This document shows, piece by piece, positions 18,200 to 27,200 of a stretch of DNA of 64,000 bases. Below the pieces are notes generated by a model that was not told the origin of the DNA, did no database searches, and was given only the letters and a program-made list of their open reading frames with translations. The position numbers and the translations under genes were made by a program. Positions within the stretch are counted from its first letter, which is position 1. Every line of letters starts with the position of its first letter. Source of the stretch: Vreelandella sp031769195 (lineage in GTDB: Bacteria > Pseudomonadota > Gammaproteobacteria > Pseudomonadales > Halomonadaceae); NCBI RefSeq assembly GCF_031769195.1, contig NZ_JAVHNP010000004.1, forward strand, positions 248,001-312,000, read 5' to 3'.

Positions 18200-19241
18200 T
18201 GACCAGCTCCATCTCACGGTCGTATTGGGCCAATTCCTCATCAAGACTCATCAGATGTTCCAGGCCGCTGAGGTGGTCGGCCACCTCGATACGTTCAATC
18301 ACCCCCTCACCGCGAACCAAAGCAAAGTAACGCTGCGCCACTGCCTGCTGGCGAGTGAGGAGATCAAGCTCCTTGAGCAAGAAATAGCTGTGGGTGGCAA
18401 TCACCACCTGAATGCCCTGCTGGCTGAGCGTTACGGCTGCCAAAGCCACCAGTTTGATCAGCTTAGGGTTGAGATTGGCCTCGGGTTCATCCCAGAACAG
18501 GTAGCCCTTATCCAGCAACGAGCCGGTGGTGATCAAGCGGGCGAGCATCGCTAGCTTACGCAGCCCTTCTGCCACCAACTGCATTTCCAGGTTGCCTTGC
18601 CCAGGAATACGCAGATAGAAGCGTCCGTTCTTGTCCAGCACCACCTTGCCGCCCATCGCCTCTTCCAAGGGTGCTACTAGCTCAGCAACCGTCTTTTCGC
18701 GACTGCCCTTGACGGCAGGAGCACCCAGCAGCTTGCAGAGATCGATATGGTGCTCTTCGATATCTACGTGACGGTTCTCGTAGAGCGGCAATAACCAATG
18801 GTATTGGCTTAACAATTCCCGTGTCGGCATAAAGACCGGCGCTTTCTCCTGCCAGGCACTGGGTAAGCGGTCGACCTTAACCTCGGTCTGAGAGCGGGTA
18901 CTGAAGCTGAAAGCGGTATCCAGCACGGCCTGCTCAAAGGCGACGGAGACCCTGCAGGTCTGCGCCCCCTGGCGGCGGCTCGCCAGCCGCCCCAGAGACT
19001 CAGGCCGAAACACCTTGATCAGCTTGTCGGCAATGCCCTTCTGAAGCAGCGTCTTAGTCGGGTCAGCCACGCTCGGCTCGTTAGCCTGCTCGTAGGCGTT
19101 AGCGATGACGCTGTAAGCCACCTTGAGCAGATGCGATTTACCGGTGCCATTTTCGCCCACAATAACGTTTAGCCCCGGCGCAAAATCCAGCCGCGCTTGA
19201 GGAAAAAGCGTGAAGTTATCCAGTTCTAACCGCTTCAGCAT
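18192..19241 (-). CDS. SMC/RecF-like AAA family ATPase
   Basis: A 349-residue ATPase with an ABC-type head like those of RecF, OLD and other defence ATPases. Walker A VGENGTGKSHL is at about residues 28-38, Walker B GYLFWDEPEANLNP near residue 250, followed by the switch histidine VVIATHSYF. No TOPRIM domain or long coiled coil is present, so it is a lone ATPase that needs a partner effector. The downstream gene, overlapping by 8 bp, encodes the PD-(D/E)XK-like protein. The pair sits 8 bp after the DUF1156 methylase gene. General role: sensing or gating of a nuclease in phage defence; this is inferred. Confidence 0.75.
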   Translation of the reverse strand: MLKRLELDNFTLFPQARLDFAPGLNVIVGENGTGKSHLLKVAYSVIANAYEQANEPSVADPTKTLLQKGIADKLIKVFRPESLGRLASRRQGAQTCRVSVAFEQAVLDTAFSFSTRSQTEVKVDRLPSAWQEKAPVFMPTRELLSQYHWLLPLYENRHVDIEEHHIDLCKLLGAPAVKGSREKTVAELVAPLEEAMGGKVVLDKNGRFYLRIPGQGNLEMQLVAEGLRKLAMLARLITTGSLLDKGYLFWDEPEANLNPKLIKLVALAAVTLSQQGIQVVIATHSYFLLKELDLLTRQQAVAQRYFALVRGEGVIERIEVADHLSGLEHLMSLDEELAQYDREMELVNA

Positions 19242-19249
19242 GCTGCCTC

Positions 19250-22147
19250 CTAGAGATCAAAGCCGACCTGTTCGCCAGCATGCCCCGTTTCATGAGACGC
19301 CGCCACGATGGCATGCCAGGAGCCGATCAGCTCGTTGTAGGCGCGCGCTTCCTCGGCCCACTTCTTGCGCTCACAGAGGGTATAGAGGTGATACGACAGC
19401 TGACGGATCGCCTCGCCCTTCTCCGGCATCTTGGCCAGTAACTCACCAGCAGCGGATTCGCCGTGGTTCTGCAAGCGACGGATCATCTGGTGGCAGGCTT
19501 CCCACACCGGGGTGCGCTTGTCGGTGGTCGGGTCCCATTCGGATTGATACTCGCCCCATTTAAGCAGGCGTACCTTGCCGCTACCGGATTCGATAACACC
19601 GGCTTCCTTCAAGCCAGCCTCACTGGTGCCCTTGGCCCGTGCAAGCGTATCCGCTTCACCGAAGGGCCCGGCGCTCCAGGCGTACTGGTCGAACCAACTG
19701 GCACAGAACTGGGTATCGGCATCGAAGTTGCCGGAGTCAGGGCTTAAGAACTCGGTAATGGCGCGGTTGATCAGCACCAGGGCATCGTGGACGCTCATCT
19801 TAGAACCATCCTGATTCAGCACCGCTTCGTATTTTGAGTAAATCGCCATTCCAGGGCCAATTGCCGCCTGTGCGAGATCCACCGGGGCAATGGGCGCCTG
19901 GCCGGTAACGCCGCCAATCATGGTTTCTAGGGCTTCGGGCATTTCTTCGCGAAGCTGGCGCTGGAAATCGCGGCGAGAAATAGACTCAGCCGAAGACAAG
20001 CGTTTACGGCAGACAAGCACGATTGAGGACGCGAGGGCGTTGTTGCCTGAACCTATCATCCGGTTAGCCATTTCGGTACGCATTGGCCAAGTGCCGTCTA
20101 TAGAAAAGCCGGCCTGGATAACGGCCTCAAGAAAGGTGACCCAGCCGGTACTGGTGGTGCTACCTTCTTTGGTTTCAGATTGCTTGAAGGCGTAGTAAAT
20201 GGAAACCGGAAACGCTGGGTGCGCTTGTACAGCAAGATTATGAATGGCTCGTGTCATGCCATCCATAAAGAAGGTTTCTGCTTTCTCTTTACTGCCATGA
20301 CGATAAGGCGTTGCCACCAGTTCTTCGGTTTTTGGCACGGCCATAGTGCCGAATAACGCGGGATAAATATTTCGCAGAGAACGCCGCATCCAGACATAGA
20401 AAAAGTCTGAAAGGTCGGCATAGCCGATGTTGTCATAGTATGGTGGGTCACTAGAAACTAGCTTTCCCGAAGATATCTCTTGCGTTGCCGCATCCTGCTG
20501 GCTTGCAAATGCAATAGGCTTCGCAGGCGCTTCATTTAAATACTTGAACACCCACTGTAGCAAACTTACAAAATTCCCTGTCGATTCTGAAAATACGTTA
20601 CCCTCGCAGTAATCCCAAGTCATTGGTATCGCTTGGCGGCCAAAGGTGTTCCTAATTTTCGTGTAACCGGAATCCCAGCCACAGATGGTGCTACACCTGT
20701 CGGCCAATCGGTCAACTCCAAAAGTCAGATAGCTAGCTATTGCATCCCCATAAGCCATCGCCTCTGAACCGCCTTGGGCCAAGCTGCGACCATCATCCAA
20801 CAGGCCAGCGGCTTTGGCGTCAAAAATGGCTTTTTCGCGGGCCTTATGCACCAGGTCAGAGAAGGTGGTAAGGGCTACAAGTTGGCGGGGAGTGAAGAGG
20901 TCACCATATGTTCTCAGGCCATAAGGGATGGTCCAGAAGTTTCGTGGATCATCGGGTAAGCTGGTTTCTGGCTGCCACTCTGGTTGGGCGCTTTTCGCTA
21001 CTGTTTCAGCTTCTGACGTAGGCGGTAAATAAACGCGCCCACGTTTACCTTCGGCAACTACTGCCATTAGGCGTGCGCCAAGTCGACCCGCCCCTCCCTC
21101 GCCTTTGACATGAAGTCCTGAAATCGGTGTACCAGACATTAAGCAGGTAAAGTTTGCCCCTCTCCCAGTTTTTGTACCCTGTTTTGCCGCGGCAGGTGGT
21201 AACCCCACCTTGATTTCAAACCGGTATTGATCACCCTCAACTACCGGTTCCACGTAAGCCTCTTTGCCTTTTTTACTGGACAACAAAAAACTAGATGCCA
21301 GCGGCACCTCCACATGGCTGAACGCCGGGTTGGGGCTTTTCACCGTCCTGGCCCAGAGCCAGGCAATTACCGTTAGCTCTTCCCCCTCGTATTGGATCAG
21401 ATCAGGCCGCTCTGCGACCATTTCTTGGGTAATCTTGACTTTAGGGTAGAGATGCCCAATACGCTTAAAAGCCTCCTCACGCATCCAGTGACCGTAGCGG
21501 CGCACGTCTTCTGCCAGGCCCTTGGCGCCCGACCAATCCTCATGCATCTTCTGTTGTTTTTCGCCTTCGGGAACTGGCCCCACCGGCGGCTGGCCGGCGA
21601 ACTTGGGCGGAATCTCGATCATCGCCTTGTTGATCATCACCGCTACGGGGTTGAGATCAGAGGCATAGCTTTCTAGCCCCAGTCGTTGGGCTTCTAGCGG
21701 TATCGCGCCACCACCGGCAAATGGATCGTGAAAGGCTGGCAGCTTCTCAGGGTTGAATAACTCGGCTGCCTCGGGGTGGTTGCGGTTGAGATGGCAAGTC
21801 TCCCGCCAGCTCTCCCAAATCGCCTTCCGGGCGCGATTCAACACCTCCTCGTTGTTAGTATTCTCCCACTTCACCAAGTCGCGGATGATATCGAACAGCT
21901 TCTCGCGTTTAAGCTCGGCTTCCTGCTTGTTAACGCCGTAACCCAGCTCCCGCTGATAACCGGGGTCGTTCACCAGCTGCGCAAACAGCACCGCCCGCGC
22001 TGCGGCCAGGGGCCGCCGCGCCCACCACAAGTGCAGTGTGCTGGGGTGGCCATGCCGAATCGATTTCTCACGGGCGGCCGCGACGTTGATATCGTCCAGC
22101 GGCAGCGCCACTTCGATCAGCTTTTTGGGGGATTTAATAGGGTACAT
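19250..22147 (-). CDS. DUF1156 adenine-specific DNA methylase (Hma/DISARM-like)
   Basis: A 965-residue methyltransferase with an N-terminal DUF1156 domain (KKLIEVALPLDDINVAAARE, then HPSTLHLWWARRPLAAARA). The SAM-binding motif FHDPFAGGGAIPLEA is at residues 139-153 and the catalytic SDPPYYDN near residue 566, as in N6-adenine or N4-cytosine amino-methyltransferases. DUF1156 methylases are the modification enzymes of class 1 DISARM (DrmMI) and of Hma systems. DISARM DrmA/B/C genes are absent here while a DUF499 ATPase is present, which favours Hma. It should mark host DNA as self. A 9-bp gap separates it from the PtuB gene before it. Confidence 0.88.
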   Translation of the reverse strand: MYPIKSPKKLIEVALPLDDINVAAAREKSIRHGHPSTLHLWWARRPLAAARAVLFAQLVNDPGYQRELGYGVNKQEAELKREKLFDIIRDLVKWENTNNEEVLNRARKAIWESWRETCHLNRNHPEAAELFNPEKLPAFHDPFAGGGAIPLEAQRLGLESYASDLNPVAVMINKAMIEIPPKFAGQPPVGPVPEGEKQQKMHEDWSGAKGLAEDVRRYGHWMREEAFKRIGHLYPKVKITQEMVAERPDLIQYEGEELTVIAWLWARTVKSPNPAFSHVEVPLASSFLLSSKKGKEAYVEPVVEGDQYRFEIKVGLPPAAAKQGTKTGRGANFTCLMSGTPISGLHVKGEGGAGRLGARLMAVVAEGKRGRVYLPPTSEAETVAKSAQPEWQPETSLPDDPRNFWTIPYGLRTYGDLFTPRQLVALTTFSDLVHKAREKAIFDAKAAGLLDDGRSLAQGGSEAMAYGDAIASYLTFGVDRLADRCSTICGWDSGYTKIRNTFGRQAIPMTWDYCEGNVFSESTGNFVSLLQWVFKYLNEAPAKPIAFASQQDAATQEISSGKLVSSDPPYYDNIGYADLSDFFYVWMRRSLRNIYPALFGTMAVPKTEELVATPYRHGSKEKAETFFMDGMTRAIHNLAVQAHPAFPVSIYYAFKQSETKEGSTTSTGWVTFLEAVIQAGFSIDGTWPMRTEMANRMIGSGNNALASSIVLVCRKRLSSAESISRRDFQRQLREEMPEALETMIGGVTGQAPIAPVDLAQAAIGPGMAIYSKYEAVLNQDGSKMSVHDALVLINRAITEFLSPDSGNFDADTQFCASWFDQYAWSAGPFGEADTLARAKGTSEAGLKEAGVIESGSGKVRLLKWGEYQSEWDPTTDKRTPVWEACHQMIRRLQNHGESAAGELLAKMPEKGEAIRQLSYHLYTLCERKKWAEEARAYNELIGSWHAIVAASHETGHAGEQVGFDL

Positions 22148-22156
22148 CGGTATTCC

Positions 22157-22801
22157 TTATCCGCTCACTCGGCACAACGTGTGCCGAATGGCAGTAACAA
22201 ACGGGAGGTGTTCAATCGCAGCGAGTTCTTCATCAAGCAGCGCTTGCCACTCTTCATCAGAGAATTCGTTAACTAACGACCAAAGTTCTTCGGCAGTTTC
22301 TAAGTAGCCAGCCGTAGCGGCTTTTCGCATTCGGCGCAAAGCACCGTGCTCGGCATCCAGGTTAAACACGCGCAGGGTTTCTTCTGCCCTGCGCTGTTGC
22401 TCAGCATTCAGCCGTTTTCGTGGATAAATCGTTCCATTAGGAACAAATACAAAAAAATCATCGGGGTCATCAATATCTGGTTTTAACAGGTCAGCGGCAT
22501 GGTAGTGTCCTGCGTCATGATCCTTGTGCTTACCGCAGGTATCTTGGCGGTTACACGAGCCAAAGAGGTTATCCCACTGAAACGTCACACGAGGGTCTCG
22601 ACCTTTCTGAACAAAATGTTCTACATGACGCCGACCCTGCTGAAGCTCTGCCTCACAGTAGGCGCAGCGGTTTCCCTGCATGGCTTCAAGTGCCTGCCAG
22701 AGTTCAACTCGGTCGTTGTTGTTCAGGTCACGCCAGTTATCTCGGCCATGCTGGTAGTTTTTTAGGCAATTAGGCCCGTGGCCACGGGTGAGAAAGTGCA
22801 T
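22157..22801 (-). CDS. ptuB: PtuB-like HNH endonuclease (Septu)
   Basis: A 214-residue HNH nuclease of the type found with retron Ec78 and Septu systems. Zinc and catalytic elements are CAYC (C46, C49), HVEHF (residues 59-63), NLFGSC (C83) and TCGKHKD (C89, H92). It follows its partner ATPase by 2 bp and no reverse transcriptase is nearby, so it belongs to Septu rather than to a retron. PtuB is the effector that cleaves nucleic acid when the PtuA complex is triggered by infection. The gene lies 9 bp before the Hma methylase gene. Confidence 0.85.
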   Translation of the reverse strand: MHFLTRGHGPNCLKNYQHGRDNWRDLNNNDRVELWQALEAMQGNRCAYCEAELQQGRRHVEHFVQKGRDPRVTFQWDNLFGSCNRQDTCGKHKDHDAGHYHAADLLKPDIDDPDDFFVFVPNGTIYPRKRLNAEQQRRAEETLRVFNLDAEHGALRRMRKAATAGYLETAEELWSLVNEFSDEEWQALLDEELAAIEHLPFVTAIRHTLCRVSG

Positions 22802-22803
22802 CC

Positions 22804-24237
22804 CTAGCGGCCCTCTTCATTACGCCGGGCAGGCTTGCGCCGTTTAAGCGCCTGCAGCCTGATTAACCGATCGCACTCCAGCATGTGGGGGTGATGCTTT
22901 CCATAGTGCGCTTCCAACAGCGAGCGTAACTGGATTGCCTCATCGCTTGATTCCAGATCTTGCTGAATCAGCGCCATGTAGTGGCTGAGCTGGCGGACAA
23001 TCTCGATATTCGGTAATGGGTCGGTACCCATGATCTCTGCCAGCAAATCTGAACTTGCGACCCCTTGCGTCTGACGACTCACCGGATGAACCACGATGCG
23101 TTGCTGGTCACGCTCCTCATCCCACTCCGACGCCAGAATTCGGATGCATTCAGCAGGAGTGGTACTGAGCACCTGCGGGCTATGAGTAGTTACGATGAAT
23201 TGCACCTGTGGAAAAGCCTCTTGCAGCTGCCCAAGTACCACCTGCTGCCAGCGTGGGTGTAGGTGCATGTCCACTTCGTCTATCATTACGACACCAGTGG
23301 TTTTTTCAACTGCGTTCCCACTCCAGTATGGATTTAAACGCACACAGCGATAAGCAATGTCAGCCGTCATCGCTATCATGCTCTTTAAGCCATCACTGAG
23401 TTGATCAACCTTAAGTGTGCCCAAATCATCATGGTTCATCACCAAGGTTTTCTGACTCGGGCTGTAGCTCAGGTGTTTCCATCCTAGTGCTCCAAGCACT
23501 TGATCTACAGGCCTTCTAATAGCTTGCATCAAGTCTGCATAGACAAACCTATCGTTCACCAACCCAGAAAACCCCTGAGCCTCCATTTCTTTTGTTTTCT
23601 GTTCAAAATCTGAGGCATAAAGATAAAAAAACCAATCTGCGAAGTGCTTGTAATCGGAACCTGAATCTAAGCAGCCAACGTATGCAGAAGTGCGAGAAAA
23701 AAAATCACTACTAGATTGATTTTTGAGCGTTAAGTAGCGCTGCTTCCATAAACGCCCTGTGCCGTAATAAGCAACGATAGGCAAAGGTGTCTCTAGTGAA
23801 CTGTCATGCTCAGTATTATCTGCAGCCAGCATCCTGATTTTTTCTTGTAAACGAGCCCCTAATTCAGCGATAGGTTTAGCATCCTTGACCGTCGTTTTGG
23901 CACCTTTGCTTACTTTATCGCGCTGCCTTGCCCAATAAACAGGCTGCCCGTTGATCTTGGCTACTGCTTCGATTCGTGCAGGAAGCTGAGGCTCCATATT
24001 TCTATGTTTACCTCTAGCAAGGTGAACATCATCCACATCAATTCCTGAATTTGACATAGTGCCAGTTACAGCATCGAATGAGCTAACAAAGGGCCAAAGG
24101 CCAATGCGGATGGCATCCAGCACTGTCGACTTACCCTGACCATTTTCTGCTATGAACACTGTCAGTTTTTCATTGAAGTCAACCTCAACATCTTGAAAAC
24201 AGCGGAAATTCTTGATGCGTAGTTTTGAGAGTTTCAT
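22804..24237 (-). CDS. ptuA: PtuA-like AAA ATPase (Septu)
   Basis: A 477-residue ATPase with an SMC/ABC-type head: MKLSKLRIKNFRCFQDVEV at the N terminus, Walker A AENGQGKST at residues 30-38, a signature-like LKVDQLSDGLKSMIAM, Walker B GVVMIDEVDMHLHP and the IVTTHSPQVL histidine switch. This layout matches PtuA of Septu and of retron Ec78. Its start overlaps the helicase stop by 4 bp (ATGA at 24234-24237) and its stop is 2 bp from PtuB. It should assemble with PtuB and restrain it until infection. No retron components are nearby. Confidence 0.82.
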   Translation of the reverse strand: MKLSKLRIKNFRCFQDVEVDFNEKLTVFIAENGQGKSTVLDAIRIGLWPFVSSFDAVTGTMSNSGIDVDDVHLARGKHRNMEPQLPARIEAVAKINGQPVYWARQRDKVSKGAKTTVKDAKPIAELGARLQEKIRMLAADNTEHDSSLETPLPIVAYYGTGRLWKQRYLTLKNQSSSDFFSRTSAYVGCLDSGSDYKHFADWFFYLYASDFEQKTKEMEAQGFSGLVNDRFVYADLMQAIRRPVDQVLGALGWKHLSYSPSQKTLVMNHDDLGTLKVDQLSDGLKSMIAMTADIAYRCVRLNPYWSGNAVEKTTGVVMIDEVDMHLHPRWQQVVLGQLQEAFPQVQFIVTTHSPQVLSTTPAECIRILASEWDEERDQQRIVVHPVSRQTQGVASSDLLAEIMGTDPLPNIEIVRQLSHYMALIQQDLESSDEAIQLRSLLEAHYGKHHPHMLECDRLIRLQALKRRKPARRNEEGR

Positions 24238-27200
24238 TCGAGGACACCCACTGGCGCTGCTTTAGAAAGCAGCTCCTCCAGGTCATAGTTGATACTGGCC
24301 ACGCCAAAGTCAGGTTCACTTGTAAAGGGCTTCTGCACGTAATAAGGCCCTTCTACGCTTTTCCCATCCACGATGACGATAGCCAGCCAGAATTTATCGG
24401 CTTGGTTAAGGCCGTAGATGATCTCATTGCGAGAGACAGTAATGGTGCTCTGCCCTTTTGCACGCCCCTTCACCTCAATATGGCGGTCAGGCAGAATCGA
24501 GCCATCCGGGTTGGCTGGCGGGCGAGCCGTTACATCCCAACCACATTTCTGGTCAGAGACGTCAAACACTTGATTACCCATGGCACGCTCGGCGTCCATT
24601 ACCGCCTGCATGGCAAACTGTTCGATGCGGGCACGGGCCTGAGCATCGACGCTGAACTGGGTCTCGCCTTGGCGCTGGGCCAGCAAGCCCTTAGGAATCA
24701 CCAGGGCGCCGCCGATCACCACCGGCGTGCTGGAGACCACCTGCTTCATAGCATCGAGCTCGCTGCGGCGCTGGTTGAGCCGCTCGGTCAGCTCATCCAC
24801 CCGCCTGCGCGCCATCTCTGGCTGCATGCGCGGCTGCTTTCCGGCCTTCATATCGTCGGTGAGTTTGATATAGCGATCCGACCAATAATTGATCTCTTTA
24901 ACCAGCCGCTCATTGACGGCATTGAGCACCTTGTCGGCGTGGCGTTCGCGGCGCCCCTTCACCTCGCGGAAGTGCTCAGGCACTAGCGCCTGCACAGCGT
25001 GGTTGAGCGCTAGGGCTTCTAGGTCGCCAGTGATCCACGGCGCTTTGAGCACGTCCTGCACCAAGCTGAGTTCATAGTCATCAATGGGCTGCATATCCAG
25101 ATGCGGCGCCCATCCGGCATGGGTTGCCTGGCCCTGCTCGTCGATCTCCACAAACTGCAGGCGGCGTGAAACCACCCTAGGGGAACCGTTGCTCTGTTTC
25201 TCCATTTCACGCACTGAGTGATCGACCATGAACAGTACTTTAGGCTCAGTGCTGTCGTCATTGGGGTCTACCAACACGGCGCCCTGCTTGAGCTTGCTTC
25301 GGTGAGCCTGCAGCACTAAATCGGTCGTGGCATGCATGAGCGGGTGCATGGGGTGAATCAAATCAGCCATTGGCTTGCCAGGCAGGCGTACATGCTCTTT
25401 CTCAAAGCAGATACGCTCATATTTCCTCAGCACCGGCGTTCTACTTTCTCCAATGATGCGGTCCCGTTCACGTATGGCGGCGGGAACGTGGCGTACTTCA
25501 TAGCGCCCTTGCTCTCTAGGGCGCATTTCGCCTCGCAGCCCTTGAAATGCTTCCATGAAAAAAGCGCGGATAAAGTAGGGCTGTAGCTTGCGTGCCTCGG
25601 CCTTCTCCATCTCTTCCTTCACCGCGTATAGCTCTTCCAGGCCCATATGCTGCTCGACTAGGGCATTGCGGCGAATGATTTCACGTAGGTGGTCGGTATC
25701 CAACGCACCTTCTATCACTTGCTCTAACCGCGACTTCACTTCGTCGGACTCGCCATAGCGAATGGCTTCTACCAGCAGATCCTTTAGCGAGGTGTTCTCA
25801 AACGCCTCACCGAGGATGTCGAAAACCTTGCCGCCCAGGGCGCTCTTCTCGATTTCCAGCTTGTCGAAGAGTTTCTGGAACACCGCGCCTTCACGGGTCT
25901 CATTGGCTACCAAGTTCCATAGGTGGCAGACCTCGGTCTGGCCAATACGGTGAATACGCCCGAAACGCTGCTCCAAGCGGTTAGGGTTCCAGGGCAAATC
26001 ATAATTTGCCATCAAGTTGGCGTTCTGCAGGTTAACGCCCTCACCTGCGGCATCGGTGGCCACCAATACCAGCACATCCGGGTCGTTGCGGAACTGCTCT
26101 TGGGCTTTACGCCGCTCATCACGATTAGTGCCACCATGGATGGTGATCACCGCCTCAGGACGGCCCAGCAGGCTGCGAATGCGATCCACCAGATAGTTGA
26201 GCGTATCCTTGTGCTCGGTGAAGATGATCAGCTTTCGGCGGCTACCGCCAGATGTATACATCTCAGGGCTGTCTTGAAGCAGGTGCGAAAGCTCTTCCCA
26301 CTTGCGGTCGCTACCAGATGCGACCAGCTGCGAGGCCTGCTCCTCTAAGTCATGGAGAATCAGTATCTCAGCTTCAAGTTCGGGGACAGTCTCTGCGGCA
26401 GTGGCCTGATCCACTACCTGTTCGGCGTAGAGCTCGTACTCCTCGGCGCTTAGTTCTTCATCCAGCTCGTCTAAGTTATCTGGCAGTTCAATCTGCTTCT
26501 GTACCGCATAAGTGCCCAGGGTAGAGGCAACTTTACCTTCTTGAATAGCCTGACCACGCGCCATAAGTTTCATCTCATTCAGGCGGTCTTCTAACTTGCG
26601 ACGACGGCGCTTGAGAGACTGGTAAATCGCCTCGGGGCTGGAGGCCAACCGCCGCTGCAGCTGAGTTAGCGCGAAGCCTACAGTGCCCTTGCGCTTACCA
26701 GAGAGTGCATCAGCACGGTTCATTTCGTTGCGGACGTAATCGGTCACCTGCTCGTAGAGCGAGGCCTCTGCGTCGGAGAGGTCATAATTAGCGGTGTAGG
26801 CGCGGCGTTCTGGGAAAAGCGGGGTGCCATCAAACTTGAGCAGCTCCTCTTTGACCCTACGCTGCATCATGTCGGAAACGTCGACCTTGTGGGCGCCTTC
26901 GCGGAACTTGCCGTAGAAGCGGTCGCTATCAATCAGCGAGAGCCAAATCTGAAAATCTTCTTCCTTGCCATTATGCGGGGTGGCCGTCATTAACAAGAAG
27001 TGGCGGGTAATCGAGCCTAGCAGCTCACCGAGCTGGAATCGCTTGGTCTTGTTGATCTTATTGCCGAAGTAGTTGGCCGATAGCTTGTGGGCCTCATCGA
27101 CAATGATCAGGTCCCACTCAGTATTGGCGAGCTTCTGCTGATAAAGCTCGTTGCGTGACAGCTGATCCAAGCGGCAGATCAGTTGGTTTTGCTCGTCGAA

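Noticed and set aside
22157..24237. Retron Ec78-type system
   Set aside because: No reverse transcriptase or structured ncRNA candidate upstream; the ATPase gene begins inside the end of the helicase gene.
24225..24986. 253-residue rightward ORF opposite the 3' end of the helicase gene
   Set aside because: It is the antisense of a conserved helicase/DUF3883 coding region, with no motif or ribosome site of its own.
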